A DNA stretch of 64,000 bases from Fusarium oxysporum f. sp. lycopersici 4287 (lineage: Eukaryota; Ascomycota; Sordariomycetes; Hypocreales; Nectriaceae): contig NC_030997.1 in assembly GCF_000149955.1 (NCBI RefSeq), forward strand, positions 1-64,000, written 5' to 3'. Shown in pieces: positions 1-10,984 of this stretch (positions are counted from its first letter, which is position 1; every line of letters starts with the position of its first letter). The position numbers and the translations under genes are program-made. The notes under the pieces are model-generated. The model was not told the origin of the DNA, did no database searches, and worked only from the letters and a program-made list of their open reading frames with translations.

Positions 1-1046
1 TAGTAGCTCCTAAAGCATTATAATCCTATCTGCAAGGTGATCTAGCTCTGATTAGTCTATAGCTATTAAGGGGCTAATGCCTTGCATAAGTTTTTATAGG
101 GGTATATATAATATAACTGCTAGGGTTATAATACCCTTGGCCTTATAGAAGGAATAAGGCATAATATTAAAACTAAATTTTATAATTAAATCTGCTAAAT
201 AGATATACTTTAAAGTCTTATATAATTTTAATTAAAGATTCTATAATATAATAATTAGTAAAATATGTAAGGAAAAATAACTAAGGAAGAGAGTTAATAC
301 TTATTAAAGCCTAATATGAGAATAAGGAGATATATAGGTCTTAAGGATAAGACCTAATAGAGGGGAGAGATTATATTATAACCCTAGTAGTTATATTATA
401 TATACCCCTATATTTTCTACTAATTATAAGAGGATTACCTAATTCCTATAATAATCCCTGCTTATTAAATTACTCAGATTATAATACTCTAAGATAAATT
501 ACTATAGATTATAACTAATCCTTATAGATCCCTTCTATAGATTACTACTAAATTATACTAAGCTAAATAGCTATAACTAAGTATATAGAATATATTTATT
601 AGCACTTTTATAGATATAGCTTACTAGCTATTAATAAAACTTCTTTATATTAATTAAGCCTAATACGCATTAAATCTACCATTAAGAGACGTAATACTTT
701 AATAACGCTTAGTACTATGCCCTATGCAATCTGCTAATAATAAACCTAGCACGGCTTAGTTTACCATAGTTAGAAAACCCACCGTCACAAACACAACCAC
801 TTTCATACCTATACACTTTACTCCTTCTTGCCAAATTACAGCATTCTGATTAAGTATCCTCCACATATTTAGTCCAGATCCTACCCCACAATTCTCAATC
901 CTGTTATTGTGTTTGTGGGGTAGATCTTGCGATGACATGTGAACTTCTCGGAAATTCGGAAACATTCCGTGAATGCTTCTTAACCGAATATTTCCAATCC
1001 AATCCCCAATCACTCTGCATCGCCTATCTTCGAAATCACATTCATC
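1..1046. repeat. AT-rich RIP-like repeat relic and promoter of the first regulator
   Basis: Roughly the first 750 bases are extremely rich in TA, TAA and TTA steps with almost no CpA or CpG and no open frame, the usual look of repeat-induced point mutation debris in Ascomycota. Composition returns to normal near base 760, and the last few hundred bases are the likely promoter of the Zn2Cys6 gene starting at 1047. The family of the original repeat cannot be named by eye. Confidence 0.6.
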
Positions 1047-3464
1047 ATGGATCATCAGTCCACCATGGAGAAAATGCCGGTATCAATGCCGAAAAAGCGG
1101 AATGCTGCCGATATCGAAAGTACTACTCATTCTACTACAACGGTTACTGGGCGGCCCAAGAGGGGCAAATATACCTCCGTGGCCTGGTGAGTACAATACA
1201 CTGTCTGCTCAGGAATGGTCGTGAGAGTTAATTGAAAACAAAGCGACGGTTGCAAAAAGAAGAAGATCAAATGTATACCATCTGAAGATAACAGCTGTGA
1301 GCGATGTATTACCGGCGGTTTGATGTGCAGCGTTGCCACCAATACAGGTCAAGTTGCCAAGGAAGAACCTGACAGGTATGTGTCTCAATGCGTTGGTAGA
1401 CCGAATTGACAGCTTTATAGGAGTCAGTATGTTTAGGCTCTTACCTATGAACTATCACAATTACGACAACAAGTATCAGACCTAGTGGTCATTATCAGAG
1501 AACTCAAAGAACAGGCCCTTGATGCATCAACTATACCATCGCATACGCGTTATAATATCGTGACGCATTCTCCCAGCAAGTACTCTTGGGGAGGTACCTA
1601 GCCAACCACAATTCGTTGGCCCGACGAGATCCGCTTTCGGTCTCCACGTTAGCGAAAGGTCTTTGAATCGAATGGGTGTACCAAGATTTGACTCTATGCC
1701 ACCGAATGGTGCTCAGTCACCCCGAGAGGAGCCTCTAAGTGGTAGACTCATGACTGACTTGAGCTTCTGGGATCATTGCACGGCAAGCGACGTGATAAAG
1801 TATCTCGTTATTTTCCAGGAAGAAGTACAATCAGTATATCCGTTCATTGATATTAGCGAGTATATTGCACAATCTAAGGGGATTCTTCAAGCTATTCGAA
1901 ACGGAGGCCTACTTATGGAAGAGGATGAATCTACTATGTCTAAGTTGTGCAGTAAAGATATAAATCTTGCTCGAGTTGCTATAGCCACTGGAATTATCCT
2001 GGAGGAACCCAGCAAGATTGAGTTGAGCACCGCTATAGTTAACTCTGTCGAGACGATCGTCTCCATAATCCTTACTCCACGAGTTGATTTGAAAGAAATC
2101 CAACTCACTTCACTTCTGGTAAGTTCTATCATCCCATTTGACAGCGAACCATGGAAAGTGAAGCATCGATTAACTATTCAAAGAGTATATACTACTTTCA
2201 CTCCGGCGAGGAGCTACTCTCCTGGAGGACAATCGGCATAGCAGCACGAAAATCGCTGGAATTGGGTCTTCACCGAAAGAGAAGTCTTTTGGATAATTTT
2301 AAAGATTCTGACTCTCGTCGCCTTGCAGCACGCGTCTTCTGGTGTGTTTACATACTTGATCGACAGTGGAGTTTTGGGACGACCTTGTCGTTTGCTCTGG
2401 TTGAAAAGGAAATCGATCCAGAGTTACCGAAACCAGTAAGAACTATTAACATAATGAGTTTAATCAGGGCTAACTTTACTTCTAAGGATGAGGAATATCC
2501 TTATCTACAGTGCATGGTGGGCCATGGTCAACTCTGCTCCAAGATCTGGGACGCTCTTCCGCCTCTTGGGTCCGCATCTCAAAGCATCCCGGATAATATA
2601 GCATCAGGGCAAGATCTATGCATTCAAGATTGGCTTAACTCAATTCCACCTTATCTAAGACTTCACCATCCACGCCTTGGTCTTACCCCTCAAAGACAAC
2701 CTAGACTTTCACATTATCTACGCGCACTATTATACCTCCGAGGGAACCATACACGTATACTTATCTACCGCCATCACTTGATAAGCACGGCTAGTATTAC
2801 AGCAAGTCTCCGGAGTGCATTATTAGTAGTAGATATCGCCCAAGATAGTATCCAAGTTCTTGTGCATCTTCACGCCACTACAGATATCTACTTACAGCAG
2901 CAAAACGTATTTAATGATTTCCTTCTTAGCGCGTTGGCTGTTCTCTTCCTGGCTGTTTGCCATGCTCCTGAGACTTTCTCTGCGCTATATCAGAGGACAT
3001 TTTCTGAGGCTGGTGATTTGGTGAAGGACCTTTCTCGTTACAATATTGTTAGCAAGAGGCTCTGGAGAAGTATTCGCGATATGATACGACGCATAAAAGT
3101 TTTCGGGTTTCTGCAGACAACCAATGAAGAGAATGGTGTGCCAGGGGAAGATTTCAGTGGAATAGCCGACGAACAAAACAAGATTGCAGAAGTCACGACA
3201 GGACTGGGAGAGACAGTACCTATGTCAACACCTCAGACTGAAGCCTTTACTTTTGGCGATATTTCGATGCCTGATACGGACTTGGCCAGTTCAGGTCCAG
3301 ACATGTTTCATATGAGAAATGATCTTCTAAATCTGTTTAATGCATTTGAACAAGGGCAGCAGTTTCTGCAGCCGATACAAGGTACGCTCAGCCAGGAAGA
3401 AGAGTTTGCAATGGCTACGGAACAAAGAAAGGACATATCAATGAGATTTCAGGGACTTATTTAA
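1047..3464 (+). CDS. Zn2Cys6 transcription factor with fungal-specific TF domain
   Basis: Nuclear binuclear zinc cluster regulator of 704 residues. Exons 1047-1186, 1244-1379, 1437-1579, 1653-2118, 2184-2435 and 2487-3464 keep one frame throughout. The zinc cluster is split by intron 1, which rebuilds the first Cys: C47-x2-C50-x6-C57-x7-C65-x2-C68-x6-C75, followed by a short heptad-like linker (about 92-125). The middle homology region is recognisable from SIYYFHSGEELLSW and RTIGIAARKSLELGLHR to IDPELPKP joined to DEEYPYLQCMVG across the last intron. The 2119 intron must use the acceptor at 2183, because the nearer AG would leave only 26 bp; the 1380 donor (GTGTCT) is the weakest junction. 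The target pathway is unknown. The gene borders the AT-rich relic on its left. Confidence 0.85.
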
Positions 3465-4656
3465 GAACTTATCAATCGTCATTGATGGAAAGGTCTAAGG
3501 TATAATTGCATTTTGCTCTAAGTTATATACATCTTTGTTATTAAGTAGATCATAGTAAACCCTCATTCAACCCCTTCACAAAGGTTGTTAACGCAAACAT
3601 GAGCCGCATGCTGAGTATTATGATAGCAAAATTCCCTTTTGGATTTGAAAGTCAAAATGGCGACGACCGTGCAATTTTGGGCTCGCTGATCACTCGTAGC
3701 TTTGCCGGCTTGTATTGAAGCCATGAAAGTCTTTCCTTCCTTTGAAGTTGCAAGAACTAAGAACATGAAACTCTGAAGTGAAACTAACTTGGCGGCTTCC
3801 TGGACATCTGCTTATGAAGGGCCACGACGTGCTGGTCTCCCGCCTTGGCGATATAGAAGAGGGTGATCCGGCCAACTAGGGAAGACATGTTCATGGTGAA
3901 GCGGTAAAGATGAGCTTGAGAATCGTTATTCAAATGAACGTAATTAGAATATATGTAATGGCTTAAGAACGTAGCCTTTTTCTCTATTGTTATTGTTTTA
4001 GGGATCGATGGTTAAGGGAGTCTTATATTAAGCACATGCACCTAATGGCTGCTTTCAATTCCTGACGTACATCCTCTCCAATGTCCTTTAGAAATTCCTT
4101 ATCTCCCGTGTTAAGAAGTCCTGCAACAAGCTTCTCACTCAGGCTGCTTCTCCATTAAAAACCCCCAGTCCTTGCAAACCAGTTCCTTGGTACTTTTGAT
4201 ATAGCTGCAAAGGGAAAACGCAGGAAATATAGGTGGACAGGCGCTTTTCTTCAGGCTCTTATTATTTCAGCAGGTGACCTAATGGACCTAGAGACCGCTA
4301 AGATCTAACAGAAGCTCCAGGACCTTATAAGCCCTATATGTTACGTGTCTGAGCCACGATCACGTGGAAGCCTCTCCTTACGATAGGAATTTATTAAACT
4401 AGCTAGCAAATCCAATACTTCATGTCGAAGAAAGGCGCTGATACTGGAGCTGGATTCATTGTTGGTAATGGGAAATGTGGTTTCACTTATAGCAGCAACA
4501 GTGATGGCTCGGTGTTTGCCGTTGATCTTTAAGTTTAGAGATAAATCATTTCTTATGTTATAACATTCTGGCATGGCCACAATGTAGTAGTAAGAATAAA
4601 GTCAATTCCAATAAGTGTAGCTTATCTACTGAATATTTTCCAAGGGATTCAGGCCC
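3465..4656. other. Intergenic, no supported gene
   Basis: About 1.2 kb between a plus-strand and a minus-strand gene, so it holds two 3' ends. A 79-codon minus frame (4341-4580) has no recognisable motif and no partner exons. I see no RNA gene. Confidence 0.5.
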
Positions 4657-6131
4657 TTATACACCTGTCAGAACATACAGCTCTCCCGTAGAATCACTGG
4701 TTAAGAACAGCCTTCCGGACTTGTCAAATGCCAGGCCCGCCGGTCTGAAGCACCCAGAAGGGCACTTAGTATTGTCCGTGTTCCACATCAGCGGCACTTC
4801 AGCTTTAGGGTCGTCAGATTCCGGCACTGGCTCGCCGTCAGCAAAGTCCACCTTGCTAAGACGGTAGCCATCACCAGGGTTGCGGTTCCTGAAATCAGTT
4901 AGCCAACACTCGTGCAACGGTAAATCACATCTGAGGGCACTCACCAGCTTCCGTGGAATGCAATATATGCCGCGCTACCATCAAGGAACTTAATGTCTAG
5001 CGGCGCAAGGTGTGATCCGAACGTAATCCTCGGCGCTTGCTTCTCCTGACACTCCTCATCTGTGAAGCCCAGATCCTTCTCTCCCTGCGGCGTGCCAGCA
5101 AACTGCTTGCCAACCTCTGCTCCTCCAGGGTAGTCCTTGATGTTGTAGGTGTCGTAGGTGGAGAAGCATCCGGGATATCCATAGTTGGCACCATATTGGG
5201 CGCTGGAGGAGTCATTGGGAAGGCCGTGGAAGTTGAGTTCCTCACCAGGATTCGTGTTATGGACATCGACGTCGCCGCGGTAAAGATTATCGACTGAGTT
5301 CTCAACGGACCACTGCAAGTCGAGTCAGTCAACAGCCTGTCAACAAGCCACAAGCCGTGGCTGGAAAAGAAAGACTGCACTTACGATATGCCCCGTAGAA
5401 GGGTCCTCTGCCCAACCAACACTGTTACGAAGACCCCAGCCAAGTACCTCCGCCTCACCATACTCCAGAGGAGCATCCGCCGCTAACAGTTCATCAATCT
5501 TGAAGACTCTCACCTGGCTGCGAACAACATCTTTGTCAACAGTCTCGACATCCAAATTACCATCGGATCCGCCAGCCACGAGCAACAGGTTGGGATTGCC
5601 AGCGAGAGGGATCGTCAGGGTTCGGGTAGAATGAGTCGAAGTGGCACTCATACCCGTGATGACGGTCCGACGAGAGCCGACGCTGCCTTTGGAGGCGTCG
5701 TAGTCGTAGGCGTATACTTCGCTGGGAGTAGAAACGAGAATGGTTTTACCATCGGCGGTGAGAGCAATGCCGTGGTTCAGCTATATTTGCACAAACCTGT
5801 TATTTCTACTTTCTAGCCGGAAGCAGGATTGAGAAAAACGTACATTCGCATTAGAAATTAAGGCGTCGTCAGAGTCGATGCAAACATCGAGGTCCTTACC
5901 ATCATCGAGGACAACCCTCCTCACACCCTTGCTGCCAGCCTCGGCGATCAAAAGGTTGCCCTCGGTGTCGACAACGAGGTGTCGAGGCCTCTGCAGACCA
6001 GTGCGCAGGAGTTTGAACTCCACGCCATCAGCGGTAGCGATGTTGGCCTTGGGAGTGAGGTTGCATTGTGCAGAGGTAAGGCCGATGAGAGTTGCCCCAG
6101 CTGCGAGGAGTACCTGTACTAGACGTGGCAT
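4657..6131 (-). CDS. Secreted PQQ-type sugar (glucose/sorbosone) dehydrogenase
   Basis: Predicted extracellular quinoprotein-like oxidoreductase of 427 residues, six-bladed propeller fold, oxidising sugars (AA12-like family by resemblance). Exons on the minus strand: 6131-5844, 5780-5385, 5312-4945 and 4888-4657. Introns of 63, 72 and 56 bp all have GTACGT, GTAAGT or GTGAGT donors. The N-terminus MPRLVQVLLAAGATLIGLTSA is a clear signal peptide. Family marks are GLQRPRHLVVDTEGNLLIAE (residues about 45-64), LNHGIALTADG at the exon 2 start, LRNSVGWAEDP, GANYGYPGC and the C-terminal CFRPAGLAFDKSGRLFLTSD. It starts with the only ATG preceding the signal peptide. Substrate and cofactor use are inferred, not shown. 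Confidence 0.85.
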
Positions 6132-7126
6132 TTGTGGTTCTTTTTGAGAGTCGTTCGATGTTACAAAAAGGGACGCGCTACAGTGTAACGTGGCAGCTAT
6201 TAGCGAGGATATATATGTATGGAAGGACGTTAATCACTGCCTTATACATCAGTACTGGCATTCCTCTCTCCCCTGGCATTCAGGGCTGCTAAACCATGTG
6301 TGACATCATCCCATTCTTCAAAGACTGGGACGGGTGAGAGAAAGAAAAAGCACCTACTGAATCCAAGCCTCTGTCCCGTCCCGCATCCTTGTAAGACGTG
6401 ACATCGTCCAACTATTGCCAAGGCCACTGCCTTAGTACTCTCCACATATAGGGAATACTTAGAGGGAAGGATAATAAGCTTAAATCCTTACATCTCTAAG
6501 CTGTCAGCCACCCGAAACCCCCCAGCCTAGCTCTGCCGATATAACATCCCAAGGCATCTTTCCCTACTCTACAGATCCACATAAATCTGTCAAAAAGTTA
6601 TCTTTGTTGATTGCCCGCAGCTCCATTCCTTATCTTATCTAACTTCTCTCTAAAGTGCGCTTATTCTATCACTTGCCCAATCAGGCAGCTATCGGCCGTT
6701 GCTCCGAAGACCCAATTAGGCAGGTGTCAACGAGGGCTCCGATGGATGCGGAAGATCGTTGTCCCCGCCTCTGATTTGGCCCTTGACTCCTTCCGAGGCT
6801 TACAAAACCCCCGCTCTGCCAAGACTAACCTCGCTAATCTTACGATGAGATAAAAATGTTTCTCATTAACCTAAATGCATTTAGGTAACCGCTGAACTTG
6901 AAGGTAAAGTGGCTGTTGAGTATGAATAGAGGCTGCGACTTTATAAGGCAGGCAGGGATAGCTAGAGGGAGTCGCTGGCTTGAGAGTGCTGCACATACGA
7001 GGACAACAAATAGGAAATACCTTATAACTTTTATAAAATAATACCCATCAATATATTAATTAAAGTATAATTAAATAGCAATAGAGAGCTTTAAAGCCAG
7101 GCCTGGTATCCTTTACTACTACTCTT
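6132..7126. other. Intergenic, AT-rich stretch near the right end
   Basis: The first few hundred bases are the promoter side of the sugar dehydrogenase. An 80-codon plus frame at 6611-6853 has no motif. Bases about 7010-7085 are AT-rich and resemble the relic at the window start. Nothing else is recognisable. Confidence 0.45.
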
Positions 7127-7876
7127 CTAAGGTATATAAGTCTCCATCGGATTTTGACAACCTTGACATTGTGAGTTTGGTGAAAGAAGGCTATGTAGTG
7201 ACCGCTCAGCTTGAGCGGCAATGAACGCGTGAATCGTGGTACAATTGCAGCCTGTATGCTGTAGTAATAGATCCTGGAGACCCAGTACTTCGTTTCTCAA
7301 ATCATTATAGCAAGTCCTCAGGACAGCATTCTCCTCTTGTAATTTCTCCTCGTGAGCTTCCAATGTTTCTGCCTCATGCTGCTTACGACCTCGATACCTG
7401 CGAGAAAGGTTGCGATTTCTCTCTCGAACGCGTGATGTAATATCTTGTATAGAATCTCGCCTATGGCTGACATGACGTTGCTTTGTACCGGTTACGGTCT
7501 TGCTCGGACGGAGCTCTGCGTTTTCTTGACCCTTGGGTACTGCCCGTGAATGGTCTTCCTGAGCGGGGTGAGGTTGGCCCAGGCTGCCATATTCTGGGCA
7601 TGCTGCTGCTGTGGACTCCTGGCTGGCACTCTGTTCTGTTTGTACAACTCCAGAAACATCTAGCCAGCCTTCAAAGAACCAGGAATCAGGCTGGATGATG
7701 TTGTTTGGATCTCCAGCAAACGTACTCGTCAAGTCAAGAGTGTCAAAGCCGAACTGAGTATCGGCTGGGGTTGGATAGGCAGGATACCCTGAGGGATCAT
7801 GCCACGGGTTGCCGACATAACCAGAGGAGAATGCATCCATTGCAGTTATTACTTGATAAACCCATTTAGTCTTCAT
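7127..7876 (-). CDS. bZIP transcription factor
   Basis: Single-exon 249-residue nuclear regulator. The basic region RERNRNLSRRYRGRKQHEAE (about 152-171) carries the N-x7-R signature, followed by a leucine zipper with heptads through LEAHEEKLQEENAVLRTCYN and LRNEVLGLQDLLLQH. Upstream is a Pro/Ser-rich acidic N-terminus typical of an activation domain, and the tail has three CxxC-like cysteines. The ATG at 7876 is directly preceded by an in-frame TGA, so the frame cannot extend upstream without splicing; M13 (7840) is an alternative start. Targets are unknown. Confidence 0.8.
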   Translation of the reverse strand: MKTKWVYQVITAMDAFSSGYVGNPWHDPSGYPAYPTPADTQFGFDTLDLTSTFAGDPNNIIQPDSWFFEGWLDVSGVVQTEQSASQESTAAACPEYGSLGQPHPAQEDHSRAVPKGQENAELRPSKTVTGTKQRHVSHRRDSIQDITSRVRERNRNLSRRYRGRKQHEAETLEAHEEKLQEENAVLRTCYNDLRNEVLGLQDLLLQHTGCNCTTIHAFIAAQAERSLHSLLSPNSQCQGCQNPMETYIP

Positions 7877-10052
7877 TCACTTCACACAAGCATAAATGCT
7901 ATACTTACGATATAGAGTGCTTAGGTGCTGTATGAAGTTCTTGCCTAAGAGGTTTGCGGTGGTATAAGTTGAATATCCGTAATGTCTGCTGGTGGCTGTG
8001 CAGCCATTACAATGATCTCTTTTGTCTTTTACCTGCTGGCTTCCCCTTATAGGCAGACATGTTATCTCTTCACTCCGCTTGGGGATCTTAGATGGAACGT
8101 CAATTGTAACCGTAAGGGTCATATCATGGGTCGATGGTCTAGACCAACGCCCTTCCCGGCCGGTATTGGAGAAACAAATGTGGACACGAAGCAAAAACAT
8201 GTCTACCTTGCGGCTGAGAGAACATGATCACCGTCATATGATGATGGCAGCAAGCCACATTTCTGTGTCAAACGATTTTCCGTCTCAAAATGGATTGAGT
8301 CCGATGCAGTATTGCCAAGTAAGCTGGAGCTTCGCTGAGGTTTACCATGTACCCGGGATGCGTAAGGGGTAGTGGCGTCATATGCGTAAGCAGCCACATT
8401 CTTACAGGGGATTAAGTTATTCGGCGAACAGAGCGCTGCCGCAAAGAGGGGTTCAGATTATTGTGTAACCCAGGAGTTGAGAATCAGACTCAAATATGAC
8501 CTGTCACTCGATAAGGGCATGACAGAATGCTCAGGTCGGGCTTGCACCTCCGTTTTAGGGAAATCTGGGAGGAGTTGCAATAGCAATGACACAATTGTAC
8601 ATCATAACGCTTGCATACCATTTGTGTAACATTGGAGATTTGGTAGGGTCGGTAGCTTGATGACATGCCAGTCTTGCGATGTTACCAAGTGGCTTCGTCC
8701 CATTCTCGCTTACCCTGATTACTTATAAATACCCAGGGTAGTTTGTGTAGGTCTAATTGTTCTTTCAGGATGAGAATTAATCATCAGTACGAGGTTAATC
8801 AACACTAACAGTCAATCAAGCCAGAATGAACGGTTATCAATAGTAAAAGAATTATTGTAAGGCATAAGAGGAAAGGTTATCCGGAGCTACTCAAATCTGT
8901 TGTAAACCGGTACACACAGTCCCTCATGGGATTAATTGCATGGTGAATGGCGAAGCTCGGTGATTTATTCTGGCAGCTATACCTTGTCACAGACTCAGCT
9001 GCGATAAGTTCAAGGCTAGTCCTCTTAAACAGATCAATGTCAGGAATCGGGGATGTGGCGTGCTGTGCCGTTAAAAAGCAACGCCGAACAAGAGATGGGC
9101 AGCATCATGCGCACCTTGGATGTGATACTTCTGAGCTTTGCATTAGTGGGAGATGCTCTGACAGAACCTGGCAGGGATTGGAAGTGTGGCGATCGGCGAT
9201 TGAGAACCCTCATAAGCGAAGAGCGGTTGGTAGGTATGCAATAGGTTGTAGATGGCTGAGTGAATCTTACAGTATTGTCTTGACAGACGGAGGGGGGGGG
9301 GGGGGGGGGGGGGGAGGTCGCTGACCCAATCTTGTCTATTTCCCCTACAGCCTGAAAATTGACAATAATTGTATGGCGATTTTTCGATGAACTGGAGGGC
9401 ATTGGCAGAGCTTGGCACCATTCCAGTATGACGTATCATATAGAACAGTATTAGGCTTCAGCCCGATTGTGACATGGGCTGATCTAGACCTTTTCACAAC
9501 CGAATCCTATTTGTCGATGCGGGGAGACGGCGACAGCCACAGGGCCCGGCTCCCCGACAACATCATGTTGTTGAAATACGGTCCCATTGGGATATTGACC
9601 TTGCTGGAGGAAACCGAAATGTATGATCGGTTGGCAAGTTCCGGAATCAGTCGACGCGGCATACGATGCACCACTATCTCGGTAAAGGGCTGGGCTATCG
9701 AGCTTGGATATTTTGATGTCCGCGGGGCAGTCACGGCATGCCACGACAACCAGATTTATTTATTAACCAGGTAATACCGGTTGTTTTCGACATTAAAACA
9801 GATTAATCTGCCTCGGAACAGATTGTACAAATCCTTTACTCAACTCAACCTCAATTTGCCAACTACCCGCTGTAGTCTCTGAAGGCCGCCTTAGAGATTA
9901 GCAGTACCTCCTACACTCTTCCGCAAAGCCTTGATTACCATCAACCCCGCGTAGGTTATCTCTTACATATTTGTACCATGTTCTCACCCCCTGGTCTACC
10001 CGACACTGTTCCACTTTAGCTCTCCATCATACCACCCTTGTCGACCAACAAC
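7877..10052. other. Long gene-poor spacer
   Basis: About 2.2 kb without a supportable gene. Several 60-125 codon frames overlap on both strands, the pattern expected by chance. It contains a 23-base G homopolymer (9292-9314). A 120-codon plus frame at 9412-9774 is weakly reminiscent of the N-terminal half of flavin monooxygenases, but no FAD motif is visible. The last 200 bases are the likely bHLH promoter (pyrimidine-rich, CCACC-type leader). Confidence 0.5.
9292..9314 (+). repeat. Homopolymer run of 23 G
   Basis: Uninterrupted G tract flanked by single A bases. Long poly-G is rare in fungal genomes. It is prone to length error in sequencing and to G-quadruplex formation. Confidence 0.95.
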
Positions 10053-10800
10053 ATGAACTGCAGACTGGCTCAGACTCATCAGATGCCTCTTGAACTTGCA
10101 CCCGAGCAAGGTATGTCGCCCTCCAAACTGACACACGATGCTTACTAACGCGTTCTTGTCAACAGCTACTGCTCAAAACCTGCCCTGGGACGTGGATGAG
10201 TACTTATCTTCCGAGTATTTCTCCAACACGTCCAGCTCACCCGAGCTTGCTGATTATGTGCAAGCTGGTTACCCCTTCAACTACGTGCCGAGCTCTGATG
10301 CAGCACCCAGCCACGACGCCGACATGCAATCCCCGACCAACAGAACGAACGAATTTTCTACTACAACAATACAACAGAGCCAGTTGTCAACACAAATGGT
10401 TCAGGCCCCATTGGTGTCCGAGGTTCAACTCCGAGAAGCATCACGCAAGCCCAAAAGCCGCAAATACCAGGTGCCTTCAAACACGACAGCACACATCCGA
10501 GAATGCCACCACCTTGCCGAGAAGCAGTACCGCACTCGACTCAAGTCGCAGTTCGAGAGTCTTCTAGCGGTGCTGCCAGCGTCAAAAACACGCACCCTAG
10601 CTGATAGAGACAGCATGCCAAGCTCAGGGCAGGTCTTGAGCAGGGGCCAAGTACTAGATCTTGCACGAGGGCGTATTCTGGAGCTGGAAGAAGAGATTGA
10701 AATCTTGATAAGTGCCACGTCTAATGGCTATATTCAGGCAGGTGATAACCACAGCTTCGACGGACCCATGACTGTATCACTTTCCCATCCAATTCTTTAG
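10053..10800 (+). CDS. bHLH transcription factor
   Basis: Small nuclear regulator of 230 residues in two exons, 10053-10110 and 10166-10800. The 55-bp intron has a GTATGT donor and a perfect TTACTAAC branch site. The basic helix-loop-helix lies at about residues 132-198: HIRECHHLAEKQYRTRLKSQ is the basic segment plus helix 1 (H..E..R spacing for E-box contact), then LLAVLPASKTR, a loop of about 17 residues, and helix 2 LSRGQVLDLARGRILELEEE. The N-terminal half is Ser/Thr/Pro-rich and lacks a known domain. A start inside the second exon would lose only 19 residues, but the spliced start has a better leader. It is close in size to other short fungal bHLH proteins; targets unknown. Confidence 0.8.
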
Positions 10801-10984
10801 CAGGCAAAGTTGTGAAAAAAACTAAAACAGCCTTTAACTCCTATAATCTATACTTAACTATAACTGGAAGTCTACTCTTCAACTATTTAACCTAGAGTCA
10901 CTGTTCTTTCAACTACACAACCTGCCTCCCAGAAATCCTTGAGTACATAACCACAAGCAGCCCTATATGCAGCCCCATTATCTG

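Noticed and set aside
2119..2144. 26-bp intron in the first Zn2Cys6 gene
   Set aside because: Too short for a fungal intron; the acceptor at 2183 gives a 65-bp intron and the expected SIYYFHSGEELL.
9412..9774. 120-codon plus frame resembling part of a flavin monooxygenase
   Set aside because: Only a vague likeness (YDRLASSGISRRG). No GxGxxG, no substrate motif and no flanking exons.
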